Source: Sisyra terminalis (Eukaryota > Arthropoda > Insecta > Neuroptera > Sisyridae). Taken from it: a stretch of DNA of 64,000 nt. This document shows positions 45,726-58,960 of this stretch, in pieces. The notes beneath the pieces were generated by a model, which saw only the letters and a program-made list of their open reading frames with translations, ran no database searches and was not told the origin of the DNA. Location of the stretch: contig OY292276.1 of NCBI GenBank assembly GCA_958496175.1, forward strand, positions 18,122,001 through 18,186,000, given 5' to 3'. The position numbers and the translations under genes were made by a program. Positions within the stretch are counted from its first letter, which is position 1; the number at the start of each line of letters is the position of its first letter.

Positions 45726-48700
45726 GATAATTATTCTTCTAGCCATTAAAAAACATTATATTTCATAATCAACGGTCGTATCGGTCTTGACTTCTTAAGA
45801 AGGAGAAGGATTTTTAGTTTTCACCCTTACGCTTATATGACCAAAGTCTGTGATCAAATTGTTCTGTTTCTGTTAAAAATAGACCCAGAAAGTTGTGCCA
45901 ATCCTGAATTGATTATTCGTCAAAAAGGAAGGTTCCTACTTTTATTATAACAATATCTTTTATTACAAAGAACATACAAAAAAATAATCACAAATTGTCA
46001 AAAATGATAATACGCAATTATGTGTAATTGTTTATAGAAAAGTACATTGTCTAGTGATGTTTCATTAAATGGTGCAATATTAAAAGTATTCGAAAGCGAT
46101 TTCTTTACTGATTCAAATAGTTGAGTCATAATTCACGGAAAACCCCATGAAAAACTTTCAAAAAGTTGGTTTAAAAATATTCATAAGTATATTGAATTAA
46201 TTGGAAACAAACCTTTTTACAATTAGTTGAAATATTTTCGAATTAACTGTATTTTCAAAAATTGTTATATTTTTATTTTTGGTTTCTGTCTTGTTTTTTG
46301 GTTTGGTTTATTACATGGTTGTTTTCTTTTAAGTGTTGCCTGTCTTTGAAAAGGTACTTCAAGTGTAGGTAATCTTTTGATTTTTCAGAATTTTGTTTTT
46401 CTAGATGGATTAATTTTTATTATAACATTCAGGATGATTTCTATCCTTTTAAGAAAGGATTTATTTTTAAGTCATTTTCTTACTATTGGGTCATCAATGA
46501 CTCAGGATTTTAAGGGATGTTATATTTTGTTGTAAATTTGGATTTCTTTTAGGAAGAATATGCTACTATTTATACCTTGGAGGGAGTTTAGGTAGGATAC
46601 TTTGGTACTAGGGAGTATGGTTGAAGTTCTTTATGGGAAGTAGGTCCCACACTGAAGCAAAATGAGACTAAATATTAGCACTTGATGCCAAATGAACATT
46701 TTTCTTAGTCATTTTTGCTTATTAAGTGGCAATGTGTTAAGTTCGAATGCCCTATATCTAGTTGTGCTACAATTGATTGATCTCTCTCTATTTTAGAGAG
46801 GGGTAGCTTCTAGAAAAGGATTTATTTATTTAACTATTGAGACACAATTTCATAATTTTCTAACAAGGTATATAATTTTTATCAACTATTTTTGGATGTT
46901 TACTAATTTTTCCATTGAACGAAATTAGCTGTTGTAGTTTAATTGAGCATTTGACCGCTATAATTTGACTCCATCCGATCAATACGAAACTGTAAAACAA
47001 TAAAATATTGATTAATGTTTCCAGCTTTCTGTAATAACTAATAAATTCATACATTTTTGACTACAATACATATAGAGGTATCATAAAAGACTAGACTTAT
47101 TGTTGTCGAGATAACTGCTTGATGAAGTTCATAAATAATAATAATAATTAAACAAGTCCTGATTTACAGTTTTATAACAAAAAAATAGAGAGTTATTAAT
47201 GTAATATATTACTAATGATAAACAAAAGCATAACATAGTCTACAGTTCTCATTAATTCATGATATATAAATCATTTGATGTAAACAGTGCCTATAACATC
47301 AATTTTTATTCCTCTCACATTTATTTTACTTCATGATTTTCTATTCAGTGTTTTTTATAATAAATTAATTTCACTTTTTATTTTACTTTTTAAATAGTTC
47401 CGATGTATAGGAAATACTGAATACGTTGTAAAAGTAATAAGAAGGAACTGGAAAAACATTGTTTATTTAAATTGCGTTTATTTATTTAATGTAACAATTT
47501 ATAAAGAAAATAAAAATAACAACGATTTTGCTATTGTTCGTTGGAACTATAATTTTTTCCTTAATTAAATTAGTTCTGCAATTGTAAGTCAAATAATACA
47601 TTTTATGGGGAATGTATTGTGTTATATACATTGGAAAATTTGATGATTGTCTTATAATTTAATGAATCAAAGTGAATATATATCTAATTATTGTTTTTAT
47701 TGTAAGGTTTGGAAAATAAAAAGCGATTTAAAAACACTTTTGTACAAGTATATTTGAGTAAAAGTTTTATCTATTTTGTTCATTTATTTTCTTAACTCGT
47801 GGAAAATTATTGTTTGTACTTAATTTTGGTTCATGCATGCTTAGTGTAATTGTTCTCAAATTCTGTTGGATAAAATTGGTCAAGTTATTTGAATAAATAT
47901 GGGAAAATTTTTTGATTAAAATATTTTTATGAAAATGAAAGTTGATTAAAAATTATTATTGCAGTGATACAATAGTTTCCCACTCGTTAAAAATATTTAA
48001 AAATTATGCAGATTTGAACCAATTTGCAAATTTTTGAATATTTTCTAGTTTTTAATTAAAGAAATATTTTTTTTTGAAAGTAGGTAATAATTTTAGAAAT
48101 ATATTTTTTTCCAAGTAATTTTTCTTGTTTGTGGAAATTTGTTTTGAAAAAATTACGGTAGACATTCTAATGAATAGGGGTTCGTTGTATCATGTAGATC
48201 TTTTAATTTTATATTCCAATTTTTCTATATTTTAAAAGGGTTTTTATATCCTTTGAATTTGATACAGATTAATAATAAATGAAAGTATTTTTTTTTTAAT
48301 TTAAACTTTTTATTTTGCGGGAATTATTAAATTTTTTACTGTAGAAGAAAATATTTTTTTATATATGCATTTAAAAATAAACGAAATTCTTATGTTTCAA
48401 AAAAAAATTGATAAAAGCCTTCTATTGATTGAAAATTATATTAGAAAAAGAATCATATCTTATAGAATACTTTACTCATTATGGCCTAAACATTACATCT
48501 TTTAAAATTTTAAAGATAACAGTCTTAGCTATTGTTATCAATTTCTATCTTTATATAAGCAACTATCTTGTATAATGCATGAATAATATTAATGATAAAA
48601 AATATTTTAAAAATACAAAAAAAAAGAAGATAAAACTTTCATTTTCCGTAAAATCAGAATGCCATATAATAATGTGATAAGAGTATATCTACATTTTTAT

Positions 48701-49689
48701 ATGATGTTTTTAAAGCTTACTAAAAAGGCAACAGAATTTCTCTTTACTTCATACAGATTTCTAACCACTCTCTGAAAATCCTGAAATTTTGTGGTTTGGA
48801 ATTTATAATGACTTGTGAATTAATTTTAACTTTAATTTTAATTGTAACTGAAAAAATTTGCAAAATTTTAAATAATAAATGGGGAATGTATTCATTTCAC
48901 TAGCTAAAAACTGGACAGTACTGGGCTTTCAAATCGTTGGAGTCTTTAATAAACTTTCTTTAAATGCAAAATATGCATTTGCAGTACGTTGCAGATGATA
49001 TTGATTAAATTAATTCCTTCAGAACATAAAAAAAGTACAATTGAAGGATTCTGCCAAGGTAAGTTTTTAGATAGTCCTTGAAATTTCAGATTCGATTATT
49101 TCATCGAAAATCCTTTGGTATTGTTTGTGTATTTTTTTCAACCAAACATCAATATTTCAACTTTTTGAACTCCTGTTTTTGTACAACTGTTTTATTACAA
49201 TTGTTTACAGCTGATTCAAAGTTTACACTTTTCAGCCGACATGAAATCCATTCATTTTGTAAGGTCACTATCTTTATAGTCAAATAAATTATTCTATATT
49301 CTTGATAAAGTACAAATTCACGTCGGTTTATACAATTACGTAACCAATTTGTTAAGAATAAAGAGCTCCGAAATGTCATAATGCACTTTAACGTGTTGAT
49401 TAATGTTTGTGTTGATTTGTGTATACATTTCCCTCTGGTTTATCGTTAATATTTGTAATTGCCATTGCTATATTATGTTTAAAAATGAACAAATTAAATT
49501 AATTCTCATATCTTACACCCGATATTCATGTATACTTGTACTTACCTCTTCAGTAACACCAGTTATTGTAGAAGAATATAACCTCAAGTAATTTCAACGG
49601 CTAAAATGTTTATAGGTACACTCTTTGCTTGAGTATTTATAAATGCTTAGAGTAATAAGTTTAAGATGTAATATTACTTCAATTATTTA
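45726..49689. other. AT-rich intergenic region with a strand-skewed block
   Basis: No gene was recognised. Between about 46250 and 46830 the plus strand is unusually rich in G and T and poor in C (for example GTTTTTTGGTTTGGTTTATT), so the minus strand is A/C-rich. Such a skew is typical of some retroelements or of a long one-direction transcript. GAAAGGATTTATTT occurs twice inside. The rest holds nothing I can name. Confidence 0.35.
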
Positions 49690-50035
49690 TCCTCAAAAGT
49701 AGTGGAGACTTATGAGTAATTCCACTGGACCTCCCAGTGTGTACTTCATGGTGCCGGTTGGAGAAGGAAATACGTAATGGCGGATAAATAGTTGGGGGAC
49801 CAAATGTGAGTCAGGATAAATAAACACCACAAGGATCAGTTTCTTGTGTGAATCACTGTTTTGTCCTGGGGATGAAAAATCGGCCCGAACCCCGAAGACG
49901 AAAGAACTCATCAGTAAGAGTCAACAGTATAAGACTGCTGCAGAAGGCAATGGGAAACTATTGATGACCACTGATGACTATGATGATCTCCTATCTTTAG
50001 TGTTGAAGAGGCATATGAAGAATACTTAAAGGGTA
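49690..50035 (+). mobile_element. GC-richer island, probable 5' part of a LINE
   Basis: The block is distinctly less AT-rich than its flanks. It contains GCAGAAGGCAATGGGAAACT, a string that recalls the leader of some LINE families of animals, and two partly open frames without a known domain. No reverse transcriptase follows. The assignment is tentative. Confidence 0.35.
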
Positions 50036-50581
50036 ATAACTATATACATTTAAGCTTTAATGCAGGGGTGGTCAATATGATATTGTGAAGGGTCAGATTT
50101 AAGATTTTTATTTCCGCAGCGAGTTAAAGGAAATATCCAATAGGAATAGTAAAGCAATACCAATAATTATACATAGATGGATTAAAATTTAAGAGAAAAG
50201 CCTTTGTGGACCGTATGTTTATATGTCTGCTTTAATGTATGCATTGATAATGTTAACAATGTTGATACATCGAGAGTAATATTTACAAAATGGATATATA
50301 GTACAAAATTAGTACAAGTTCCAATTATTATTATTATTATTTCTTTAAGTCTCCCATGGAATTATGTTGATTGTTAAATATTGCCAAATTTTAAGGTCAA
50401 TTTGAAAAAAACTTTTAACGAGATTTCTTAATAATCAATTAATGAAACATGTTTTACACTTGCGTTGCAAGATTCTTTTTTAAGTAGCTTTGAAACTTAT
50501 GTCTATACAGGTTTCAAATCATTTATCGGTGGAACCGACAACTTTAATCATTGATTGTACCAAATTTGGCTCTCTTTTACA

Positions 50582-50733
50582 ATTATTTTTTTAAATTGTT
50601 ATTTAAGGTTGTTTTATAATGGTTTAATCAAAATCCGTAATCGAGGAATTTCGAAAATTTACTCGATTCAAGGATCAAATCCAACACCTACCAGTTTTAG
50701 AGCGGTCACCTTAATCACTTGGCTACCAGTAGG
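50582..50733 (-). repeat. tRNA-derived SINE, copy 3
   Basis: On the minus strand: CCTACTGGTAGCCAAGTGAT (box A region), GGTGTTGGATTTGATCC (box B region), then AATTTTCGAAATTCCTCGAT and the family tail ending in AACAATTT followed by A-rich sequence. Confidence 0.75.
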
Positions 50734-52529
50734 CTTTTTTACATTCATGTTTTTGATGAAATGATTCCTATAGCTACGATTGCTTACATAATTAGGGACT
50801 AACTTTTGTTCAATAGGGATTTCTTAAAAATAGTTTCACTTTGGGATATATATTGTTATTTGTTGACAATAAAACTCAAATGGTAAATATATTTTCAATA
50901 ATCTGACTTATAAAATATTTATTCACTTTCTATGAATGAGTAGATTTGGTTTAAAATTTAGATTCGACTTTAAAACAATAATTAATTTTGACCACTTAAG
51001 GAAAATCAAGGATTCTTATATTTTCTTTTGTTTTGTTTGATATAAATAAAAGATAAAATTTGTTATTTCTTTATATACTGTTCTTGTTTTGTTTAATTTT
51101 TGGTAAAATTTATTTGTATTTCACAATAATGTAATTTACGAATGTCTTAATATAACTTAGTGTTCAATAATTGTAACATACAAATTGGAAGTGATTGTTT
51201 TAAACTGAAAAATACGTTTTGTTAAAAGTTTGATTATTTTTTTCGTGAAAACAAAATACAAAATAATTAAGATTAATACCAACAGAATTAAGTTACCAAT
51301 GTTCATTAGTTTTGTAATATGCCAAAGAAATATGTACTTGCTATATTATGTTTATGTCACAACTCATTTTATAATCACTTTGGATTTAATACACGTAAAA
51401 TGTCAATGAGTTGAATTGAAATTGAAAATAAATATATCGATTGAAATAAAAACAGTAGAATGAACTTTGCATAAAAAAATTACATATGCTCATACATATA
51501 AATTTAAAACTTCTTCAGAAGCTATCGTCACACAAATTCCCATGTAGTGAAAGTAAAATTTTAAAAGCAAAACTTAAAAAAAATGTGTTTATTATTTTAA
51601 ATGAGTTGGCCTTAAATTATTTTTCCAATGAATAATAGAATAGCTAATCATATTTAATTGATAAACCTGATCCATATGTTGTCATCGAATTTTATTACAT
51701 TGACTTTATTCATTATTCTATTGATCACATTGATCAAATTCACGAACTTTCTAATTTGATTATTAAAAAAATCAATTTGAAATTTTTGCATTTTTCTTAT
51801 TAAAAAACAGAGATTTGAAAGCTGCATTAAATATTAAATGGAAGTTTGTTTTTTTTTGATACCTCAGATTTTGGTGTATTAAGATTTAATATGTAAATTG
51901 AATAGTGCATACTTGAAAGGCTAATTTCGAAGATATTGGCCAAAGAAAATTTTTGGCAAAAATTAATTGGCTATTCATGCATATGCAATAACTACAGATG
52001 AAAGTGGAGAACGAAGTGATGATAGCAAAAATGTAAACGAGAGCTTCTTTCACTTTTCATATAATATTACGTACGTTGATTGTATTTTATTAAGCAGAAT
52101 CGTACGAAAATGTGAAACAAAACAAATGTTTACTGAAATTTATTTATGTCTATCTGATTTGCTAAATTTCACTTTCAATATTTAATTTAACTTCTAAATA
52201 AGTATAATTTTATGCGTCGAAGTTTCTAAAACAATGATTTTAAATTATTCTTCATTATCTTTTCTATAAAATTGATTTTCTCTAATATTTTTATCAAAAT
52301 TTCTGAAGTGATATGTGGATGTTTTTTTTTAAAAATTAAACGCAGTAAATGTTACGATTTTACGAGTAAAAATCAAGTATATATAAAGCAAGAGACCTAT
52401 AGCAATCGCTAACTATTACTGTCCATAATTATCTATTATTCTTCTAATCTATATTCGAGGGAAGCACTTTTGGATTTGTAATCTTTTATTTAAAGTGAAT
52501 TTCTAAATACACTATCAATGTATTTAATA
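50734..52529. other. AT-rich intergenic sequence
   Basis: I see nothing I can name in this stretch. Confidence 0.35.
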
Positions 52530-53585
52530 CTAGGTGATCCCCGCGACTTCGTCTGCGTAACATAGGTGTAGATTATATTTTCTTTTCAGATTTGCTATTT
52601 GTAGTGGTATATAAAAATTTTTCTTATTTCTTTTACGAAAAACATAATCATACTTAAAAAAACTACTTTGTCAACTTTAAAAAACACATTTAACAAACTG
52701 TTGCTTAGAATAAAATAGTTCTATGTAATGATCAATTGATTTTCAAAAAATATTTATAAATGTCTAAAAAGAGTATGGTTTATTGCGTATACCTACGGTA
52801 GGTATACCTACCGTATAACAAAAAAAGACACTTATTATTAATTCATTATTTATTTATTAAAAGCACTTATTAAATTCAAAATTTCGATTGTTGATTAACT
52901 TAACATTTTCTCATATTAACTAAATCACCCCCATTCACCCCTATTAAGGTAGGAATTTTCAAAAAAAAATCTTATCACATGTCTACTTTTTATAAGAATG
53001 CCAGATACGTAAGCGAATGCGCTATGAACATACAATTACATTAGTTGTTTATTATCTATAGAAACATTTAAATTTCAAAAAGGCATTTTTTTGTACTTTA
53101 AATTAAATTACTGTGCTTTTTATTACTTCAACTTAAAAGATTAATACAGATAATTTTTTAACTTTTAAATACCTTTCCAATGATATATAACTCGCCTGTC
53201 TAAAGTAAAAAAAAAAATTTCCATCCCTCAGTTTTTACGTAGGGGATACATTCCCTTATTATTTTTAAGGAATGATAAGTATCCTAACGTGTGTGAGTAA
53301 TTGTGTTATATCTTAATATTTAAAAAAGTTTCATTAAATTCGGCTGTTCCGTTCTTTAGTTAAATCATCAGCGCACGCGATGTAAGAAAGATTTTTGGTA
53401 ATTTTTCACACATTATTGGAGTTTTAGTATGGATGCCTAACTTTTTTGAAAATTTAATATACTTCATGTTCACCGGAAATAGTGTAGCTTCTCAACAGTG
53501 AAAGAATTTTTTAAATCGGTCAAGTAGTTTAGGAGCTTATTAATTACAAACAAACAATCAAATCTTTCCTCTTTATAATAATAGA
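52530..53585 (-). mobile_element. Helitron/Helentron-like non-autonomous element, copy 1
   Basis: Read on the minus strand it starts TCTATTATTATAAAGAGGAA and ends GATCACCTAG. A start in TC and an end in CTAG, with a small hairpin (GAC-GAA-GTC within CGCAGACGAAGTCGCG) just before the end, is the Helitron pattern. The leader (CCGATTTAAAAAATTCTTTC) is of a type widely dispersed in insect genomes. It has no Rep/helicase gene. A related copy is at 63235. A perfect 22-bp palindrome lies inside at 52794-52815. Confidence 0.6.
52794..52815. repeat. Perfect 22-bp palindrome
   Basis: TACGGTAGGTA and its complement meet without a loop. It lies inside the Helitron-like element, so it may be part of that family. 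Confidence 0.5.
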
Positions 53586-53704
53586 TAGATATTATAGATA
53601 AACAATGTACAAATATAGTATTTGTAACCAATTATATTTTTTGGAAGCTGGTTTTTGTTTCAGTTTCCATAGTATACATCCTTTGAAATTATTTCGATAT
53701 TTTT

Positions 53705-53798
53705 CGATATTTCTCGTCTACGAATTTTTTACTTGCCTTAGAATTGCTAAAGACCTTAGTAGTTATAAAGCAATGGTAAGTAACAATTAAAAAAAAAT
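53705..53798 (+). repeat. SINE 3' fragment
   Basis: TCGATATTTCTCG, then GAATTGCTAAAGACCTTAGT, then GTAAGTAACAATTAAAAAAA matches the second half of the SINE at 54121-54300. The tRNA-like head is missing, as expected for 5'-truncated insertion by target-primed reverse transcription. Confidence 0.6.
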
Positions 53799-54120
53799 CT
53801 GTTGGACCTTCTGATGCTATCGCCCAAGAAGCATCAAAGAAACATATTCAACTGAGCATTGTATAAGGAAGGAGGTGTTAAAGGTACTTTACTTAGCTCA
53901 CAATTTTGAAGTATCGTTGTTTTAGTACGAATTGTACTATGCTTTTAAATCAGAAATGTATTCTTTTATACTGATATTTTTTATTGATGTATATGTCATG
54001 TGCATTTTTGTAACAACTTCTTCATAATATGTTTCTTTAGTACCAATAAAAAGTACCGAAATCTTCTTCAAAGGACTCCGCTTACTACATTTTGCATTTT
54101 CTATATAAATAATATGCAGA

Positions 54121-54300
54121 CCTACTGGTGGCCGAGTTGTTAGGGTGGCCGCTCCAAAACTGGTAGATGTTGGGTTCGAATTTGAATATAGCAAATTTTT
54201 GATATTTCTCGATTTACGGATTTTTGTTAATTTTAGTTAATCCTTGAATCGCTGAAGACATTGATAGTTTTTGGTGACGTTAAATAACAACTTAAAAAAG
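54121..54300 (+). repeat. tRNA-derived SINE, copy 4 (most complete)
   Basis: CCTACTGGTGGCCGAGTTGT holds box A (TGGCCGAGTNGTTA type, as in Ser/Leu tRNAs); GTTGGGTTCGAATTT holds box B 34 bases on. The tRNA-unrelated body follows (GATATTTCTCGATTTACGG, CCTTGAATCGCTGAAGACAT) and the element ends GTTAAATAACAACTTAAAAAAG. Length about 180 bp. It serves as reference for the other copies. Confidence 0.78.
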
Positions 54301-57093
54301 TAAAACAATATGCCATGTATAATTTAAAATGCTTAACTAAAGATGTGTTTAAATAAACGATGACTTGAATTTAATTAATTAAGATGGAACTGTCTAATTT
54401 CTTTTATCAAAATAATTTGAAATCACTTATAAATAACGTAAAATTATCTTATTTAAAGAAATAGAAATTACTACTTTTTAATTTTGGCATTGAAAAGTAA
54501 TATATTTTTTTGTATTCATTAGCAAGTCCTCGTAGCTAAAGTTCCTTTTCAACTTTGGTTTATAACAAAAACTTTTAGTGTCGGATTCATGCAATAGAGA
54601 GATATGCCGTTTATATGGTGGAGGATTACGTGTGTTTTTATTCTATAAAAAATTACAATGATGATTTTGCTGATAAAATGATGATACTTCTTAAAAATAA
54701 CTAAACTCCATAAATTAGGATTTCCTCACAATGATAACAATGCATTATAAATTTCTTACCAATTATAACTTTACAATCAATATGCAGTAGTATTCACAGA
54801 ATAACGGCGCCAAATTTGTATATATCCCATCATTGGAACCAATACTAACAACGCTTATTAATTATTAAAATAATTAAATACGTGTAGGTTGCTCAAATAC
54901 TAACATCAGACGGTAACATTTTTAAATGTTACGGATAGTTTAAAGACATTCCTTTTCGTTTTTGAAAAGTCTTTTTTTTTGGGTATGTCCAGTTCAAACG
55001 TTTTCTAAGATAACTGCAATGTTTAATCATTTAATACTTTTAAATAATAACACTTATAATACCAAAAATAAAACTTTTAATAATTGCAATACTTTTCCAA
55101 AAGTTTTTTTTTTTTTTTTGTTGAGGAGAGGGCCCATTTGACCCATTATCTCAATTCGACACAGATGATTACATACATATGACTACTATTTTGAATATTT
55201 TTATAAAATGACAATGAATTTTCAGAAAATGGTGAAGAATTTTATTTTCAACAAAAGCTAATTTTCCGAAAACGAAACTAATCTTTTGTACTCGTTAATA
55301 AAACCGTAAAAAGATTTTTTTTCAATGTTAAAAAATGTAATGATAAAATTCAATTTCAAACCGTTTTTCTAATTGATTTATGTTTTGATTTCATTTATAA
55401 TTACATTTCTAAGTGAAAAAAGTAAGTTGATTTGAAAATGTGAAAATGCAATTAAGAAAAGAGATCTCAGTTGAAGAAAACAGCATGATAGCACTTAATT
55501 TGGGCGGAATTTCACGCTAAGGTAAACACAGTAACCTTTACTTTTCCGTAGGTAATATGTGGCTTTGACATTGCAGAAATTTATCATCACATTAACTAAG
55601 AGAAAATTTTTAAGAAAAAAAAAATAAGTGGTATCATGGTGAAGAGCATTTAATGAGTATGGTTAGAAGAGCTTCGTGATATAAAAATACTTTCTCACTT
55701 AATTTTACATTAATTTGTTGTAAAATACGCTTACGCTTCCCTAAGACAAGATAAACTCTTATATTTTCATTAAGAAGTTTCTTATCATTAAAAACATCCT
55801 TTACTTGTACAATTATCATTAAATGTCGTCAGTTATGACCTACAAAATTAAATCATTTTCATAGGATCGTCACGTTATGTTAACGAAATTATTAAACATG
55901 AAATATTTATTTTTGTGCACAGAACTATTTGGCTAGTTTATTTACACTTTTACTTCCATTTTAATGCAATGAAATAAACGATGAATATTTTTTCAAAATA
56001 AGATGTATTATCTAGTCTTTGAGTAAATAATTGTCTAAAGTTATTTGAGTTGATTTTTATTTGAGCTCTGTTTGGGAATAAAGTAATTTGCGACATGCAT
56101 TTGCTTTAATGTATAATAGAAACTGGTAAGTAATAAAGAAATGCAATTTGACCCAAAGTGAATAATATCTACATATGAAATGTGTGTAAAGCCTACTTCC
56201 TGGAACTCGTCTATTAGTATTTACGGATATTAGTTTTTTCAATTTTCTCCGTACAATGGAAAAAATACATATTCTATTTAAGTTGAGTATGTACGCGTGT
56301 TGTATATTTTTCTCTATGCAGTTTATTTAAATTTAATTGTCAATGATACAATTACAATAAATAATGACATTCCGGAAGGTAGAAAACATAAGTGATTTAA
56401 TGCAACATCGGTAGCACTGTCGTCGATTAATATTTTCATTTTTGAATGAGAAAGTTATTAATTTTCTTTGTGAAGTCCTTTCTTTAGCTTTTCATTAACT
56501 ATTGAACATTTAGTTCAAATCTCATTCACTTATAAATTGCTGCAGTTCTCAAAATTAAAACCATCAATCATAAGATTCATTATTTATAATTAGTTTACAT
56601 TTTATTTTCTAATCAAATTTTAAATGAACATATCAACTCAGTGAAATAGAAACAGGTCTAAGACTAGGGTTGGTTGTCTCAGAAATATTATAAGAATGAA
56701 AAAGACTCCAATTAGTTGAAGAGTATATGAAATTTCGTATGTACTAAGTGCACTACTATGCATGAAAAATATTTGAGCGAAAATAAAACTTTAGGGGACA
56801 TTAGGTCTATGTCCGATATGAATTACTATTGTTTCATTAAATAGTATCAAAAAGTTTATGGATGTGTGAAAAACAATGTCAAAGTTGGAAAGCTTGCCTA
56901 AGAAGGTTTAAGTTCCAGATAAACTGTAGGTTGATCTTATGATGTCGGCAGCCCGTGTGCAAAGACCTAATATGCCGCCCCTCTTGAGTATTTTACGGTA
57001 AAATTGGAACTTTTTTTAATTTTTAATAGACGAAAAAATGAAAATTTAAGTTTTTAATTCTCATCACGTACATTTTTTTTTGTAAGTATAACC
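54301..57093. other. AT-rich intergenic sequence
   Basis: No gene or clear repeat. Around 56935-56990 a short less AT-rich piece (GTCGGCAGCCCGTGTGC) stands out but cannot be assigned. Confidence 0.35.
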
Positions 57094-57266
57094 AGCCGAC
57101 ATTTTCTATTAACCTATCAGAATCTTATAATTTTCTTTTCATTGGCCAGAGTAGACATATTATGTATACTCTGTCCAAGTATACAGTCCAAAGTATACAT
57201 AATATATATACTCTGTCCAATGAAAAGATAATTATAAGATGCGGATAACTTAGTGGAAAATGCCGA
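57094..57266. mobile_element. Foldback MITE
   Basis: The left arm (GACATTTTCTATTAACCTAT, ATCTTATAATTTTCTTTTCA, TTGGCCAGAGTA) is mirrored by the right arm (TACTCTGTCCAA, TGAAAAGATAATTATAAGAT, AACTTAGTGGAAAATGCC). The arms cover about 65 bases each with a core made of two copies of AAGTATAC-type sequence. No coding capacity. Confidence 0.7.
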
Positions 57267-58563
57267 AATGAACTATCAGTATATTATATTGAAGTTGGTC
57301 CCATTTAAATTTAAAATTTCAATCGTTTCGAATCATCTTTAAAGTCAAAAAAAGTTTATTGATGGCTAGTACACTGAATATGAAATAAAATTCATACCTC
57401 AACCGTAAAATTCGTCGATTCGAAAGTTTTGCATACAAATGTTAAGGTTATTAAGGACTTCCCAACAGTAATTTGCAACTATTTTTCTGTTTCCAAAAAT
57501 TTCGTAATAATGAACTTTGTTTAAGGGTTCACAAAGAACTGTTTTTTAAAAAAAAAACTCTTTTTTACTTCTTTTTTTACTTGGTTTTTATATTTCCTAT
57601 GCAAAATGGTCTCTCAAAAATCATAAGACAGTTCGTTCGAATCCACTGATGTTTTATTACATTTCTTGAGACGAGAAAAATAACAAAACGCAATTTTAAG
57701 GTAAACCGTTTCAATTGGTATGGCTATCTTCAAAAATCGTATTAAATTCTTCGAAAAATACGAACAATTTTCGTTATTTAATAATTGAAGATATAAACTT
57801 AAAAAACCTTAAGTGAATATAGTTCATCGAAAATGCACAGTAATTGGAATGAAAAATGCATTCGTTTTATATTGCAAATAAGGCTATTATTTGTAGTAGT
57901 TGTAGAAGTAGTAATGTTGGCTTCCAAACTCGTTTATTAATTGTTTTAATAAAAGATATAAAAAAACGCATTTAGTTTCGACTTGATCTATAGACATATC
58001 GTTGGCATACGACTAATTACATCAAGTGAATGAACCAAGCCGAAAACATCGAGAAGGCGTTCCCTTCTTCAGCCAATTATAGTTGGAAGATCAAAAACTA
58101 CTCGTAATTACGTAATATATTACCAATTACAGGTTTTTGGTTTCCAGAAACTCAATCAAAAAGATCGTTGCATCTAATACAATATTTACATTAAAAATCT
58201 TTGTAATTTAATCTTGTTAAGGAATTTGCGACATTTCTGGTGAGTATTTTATTAAATTTTCGTTGATGAATTTTTGCAGTCTTTTTAGCTTTGTAGTCTT
58301 GTTTTCTTTCCTTTTCTTCGATAGTCATGATAATGTTCTGTGTTCATTTTCGGTATACTTTAAAAATATTTTTATTAAAATAATGGAATATTAATGTAAA
58401 CAATACACAGTTCACCACGGTTGTTAGAACGACTATTCCCAAGCAGTAATATGCGTAATATGCAGCTGTGCACGTACATGTGATACACATATGTTTTCAT
58501 CATTTTCTTGTCCGTTAAACCTTATAGATGCATATGTTTATCTCTTTTAACTGTCACTTTTTT
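57267..58563. other. AT-rich intergenic sequence
   Basis: I see nothing I can name in this stretch. Confidence 0.3.
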
Positions 58564-58619
58564 ATTTCATAAAACTTTAAGTCACAATGATGCTAAAGAA
58601 GTTTTCATTTTAAAAATCA
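58564..58619 (+). repeat. Short dispersed repeat, copy 2
   Basis: It matches 35-92 in the same orientation over about 56 bases (AAGTCACAATGATGCTAAAG). Flanks do not match, so the element is short or the copies are fragments. Confidence 0.5.
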
Positions 58620-58689
58620 TTGTTGAAAGATTTTTTGGGGTTTTTACGATTATTGAAACATACTTTGATACTAAACAAATCTTATAAAA

Positions 58690-58960
58690 GCAATTCTATG
58701 ATTTTTAACCCACCGGTGGTGTCTTGTTCTTCAGTCATTGCTCGGTTTTGAGCGTTGGGATTAAATTATGGCACAAGTTTTCTCCATGCTTTTCTGTCCT
58801 TTTTACGGTAATCCTTACTTTTGCAACTGATATATTCATAAGCTCTTTGATTTGGTCTATGAATCCAACAAGAGATCTGCTTTCTGTTCTTCTTTAACAT
58901 GTGACCAAAATATTTATGATGTACCTCTGGGTTGTAGAGAAAAGCTTTCATGATCACCTA
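58690..58960 (-). mobile_element. Possible LINE 3' coding relic
   Basis: On the minus strand a 63-codon frame includes FGHMLKKNRK, WIHRPNQRAY and DYRKKDRKAWRKLV. The D R . . W R . L V string recalls the last residues of many LINE polyproteins. Composition is less AT-rich than the flanks. No other LINE motif is nearby, so the call is weak. Confidence 0.3.
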
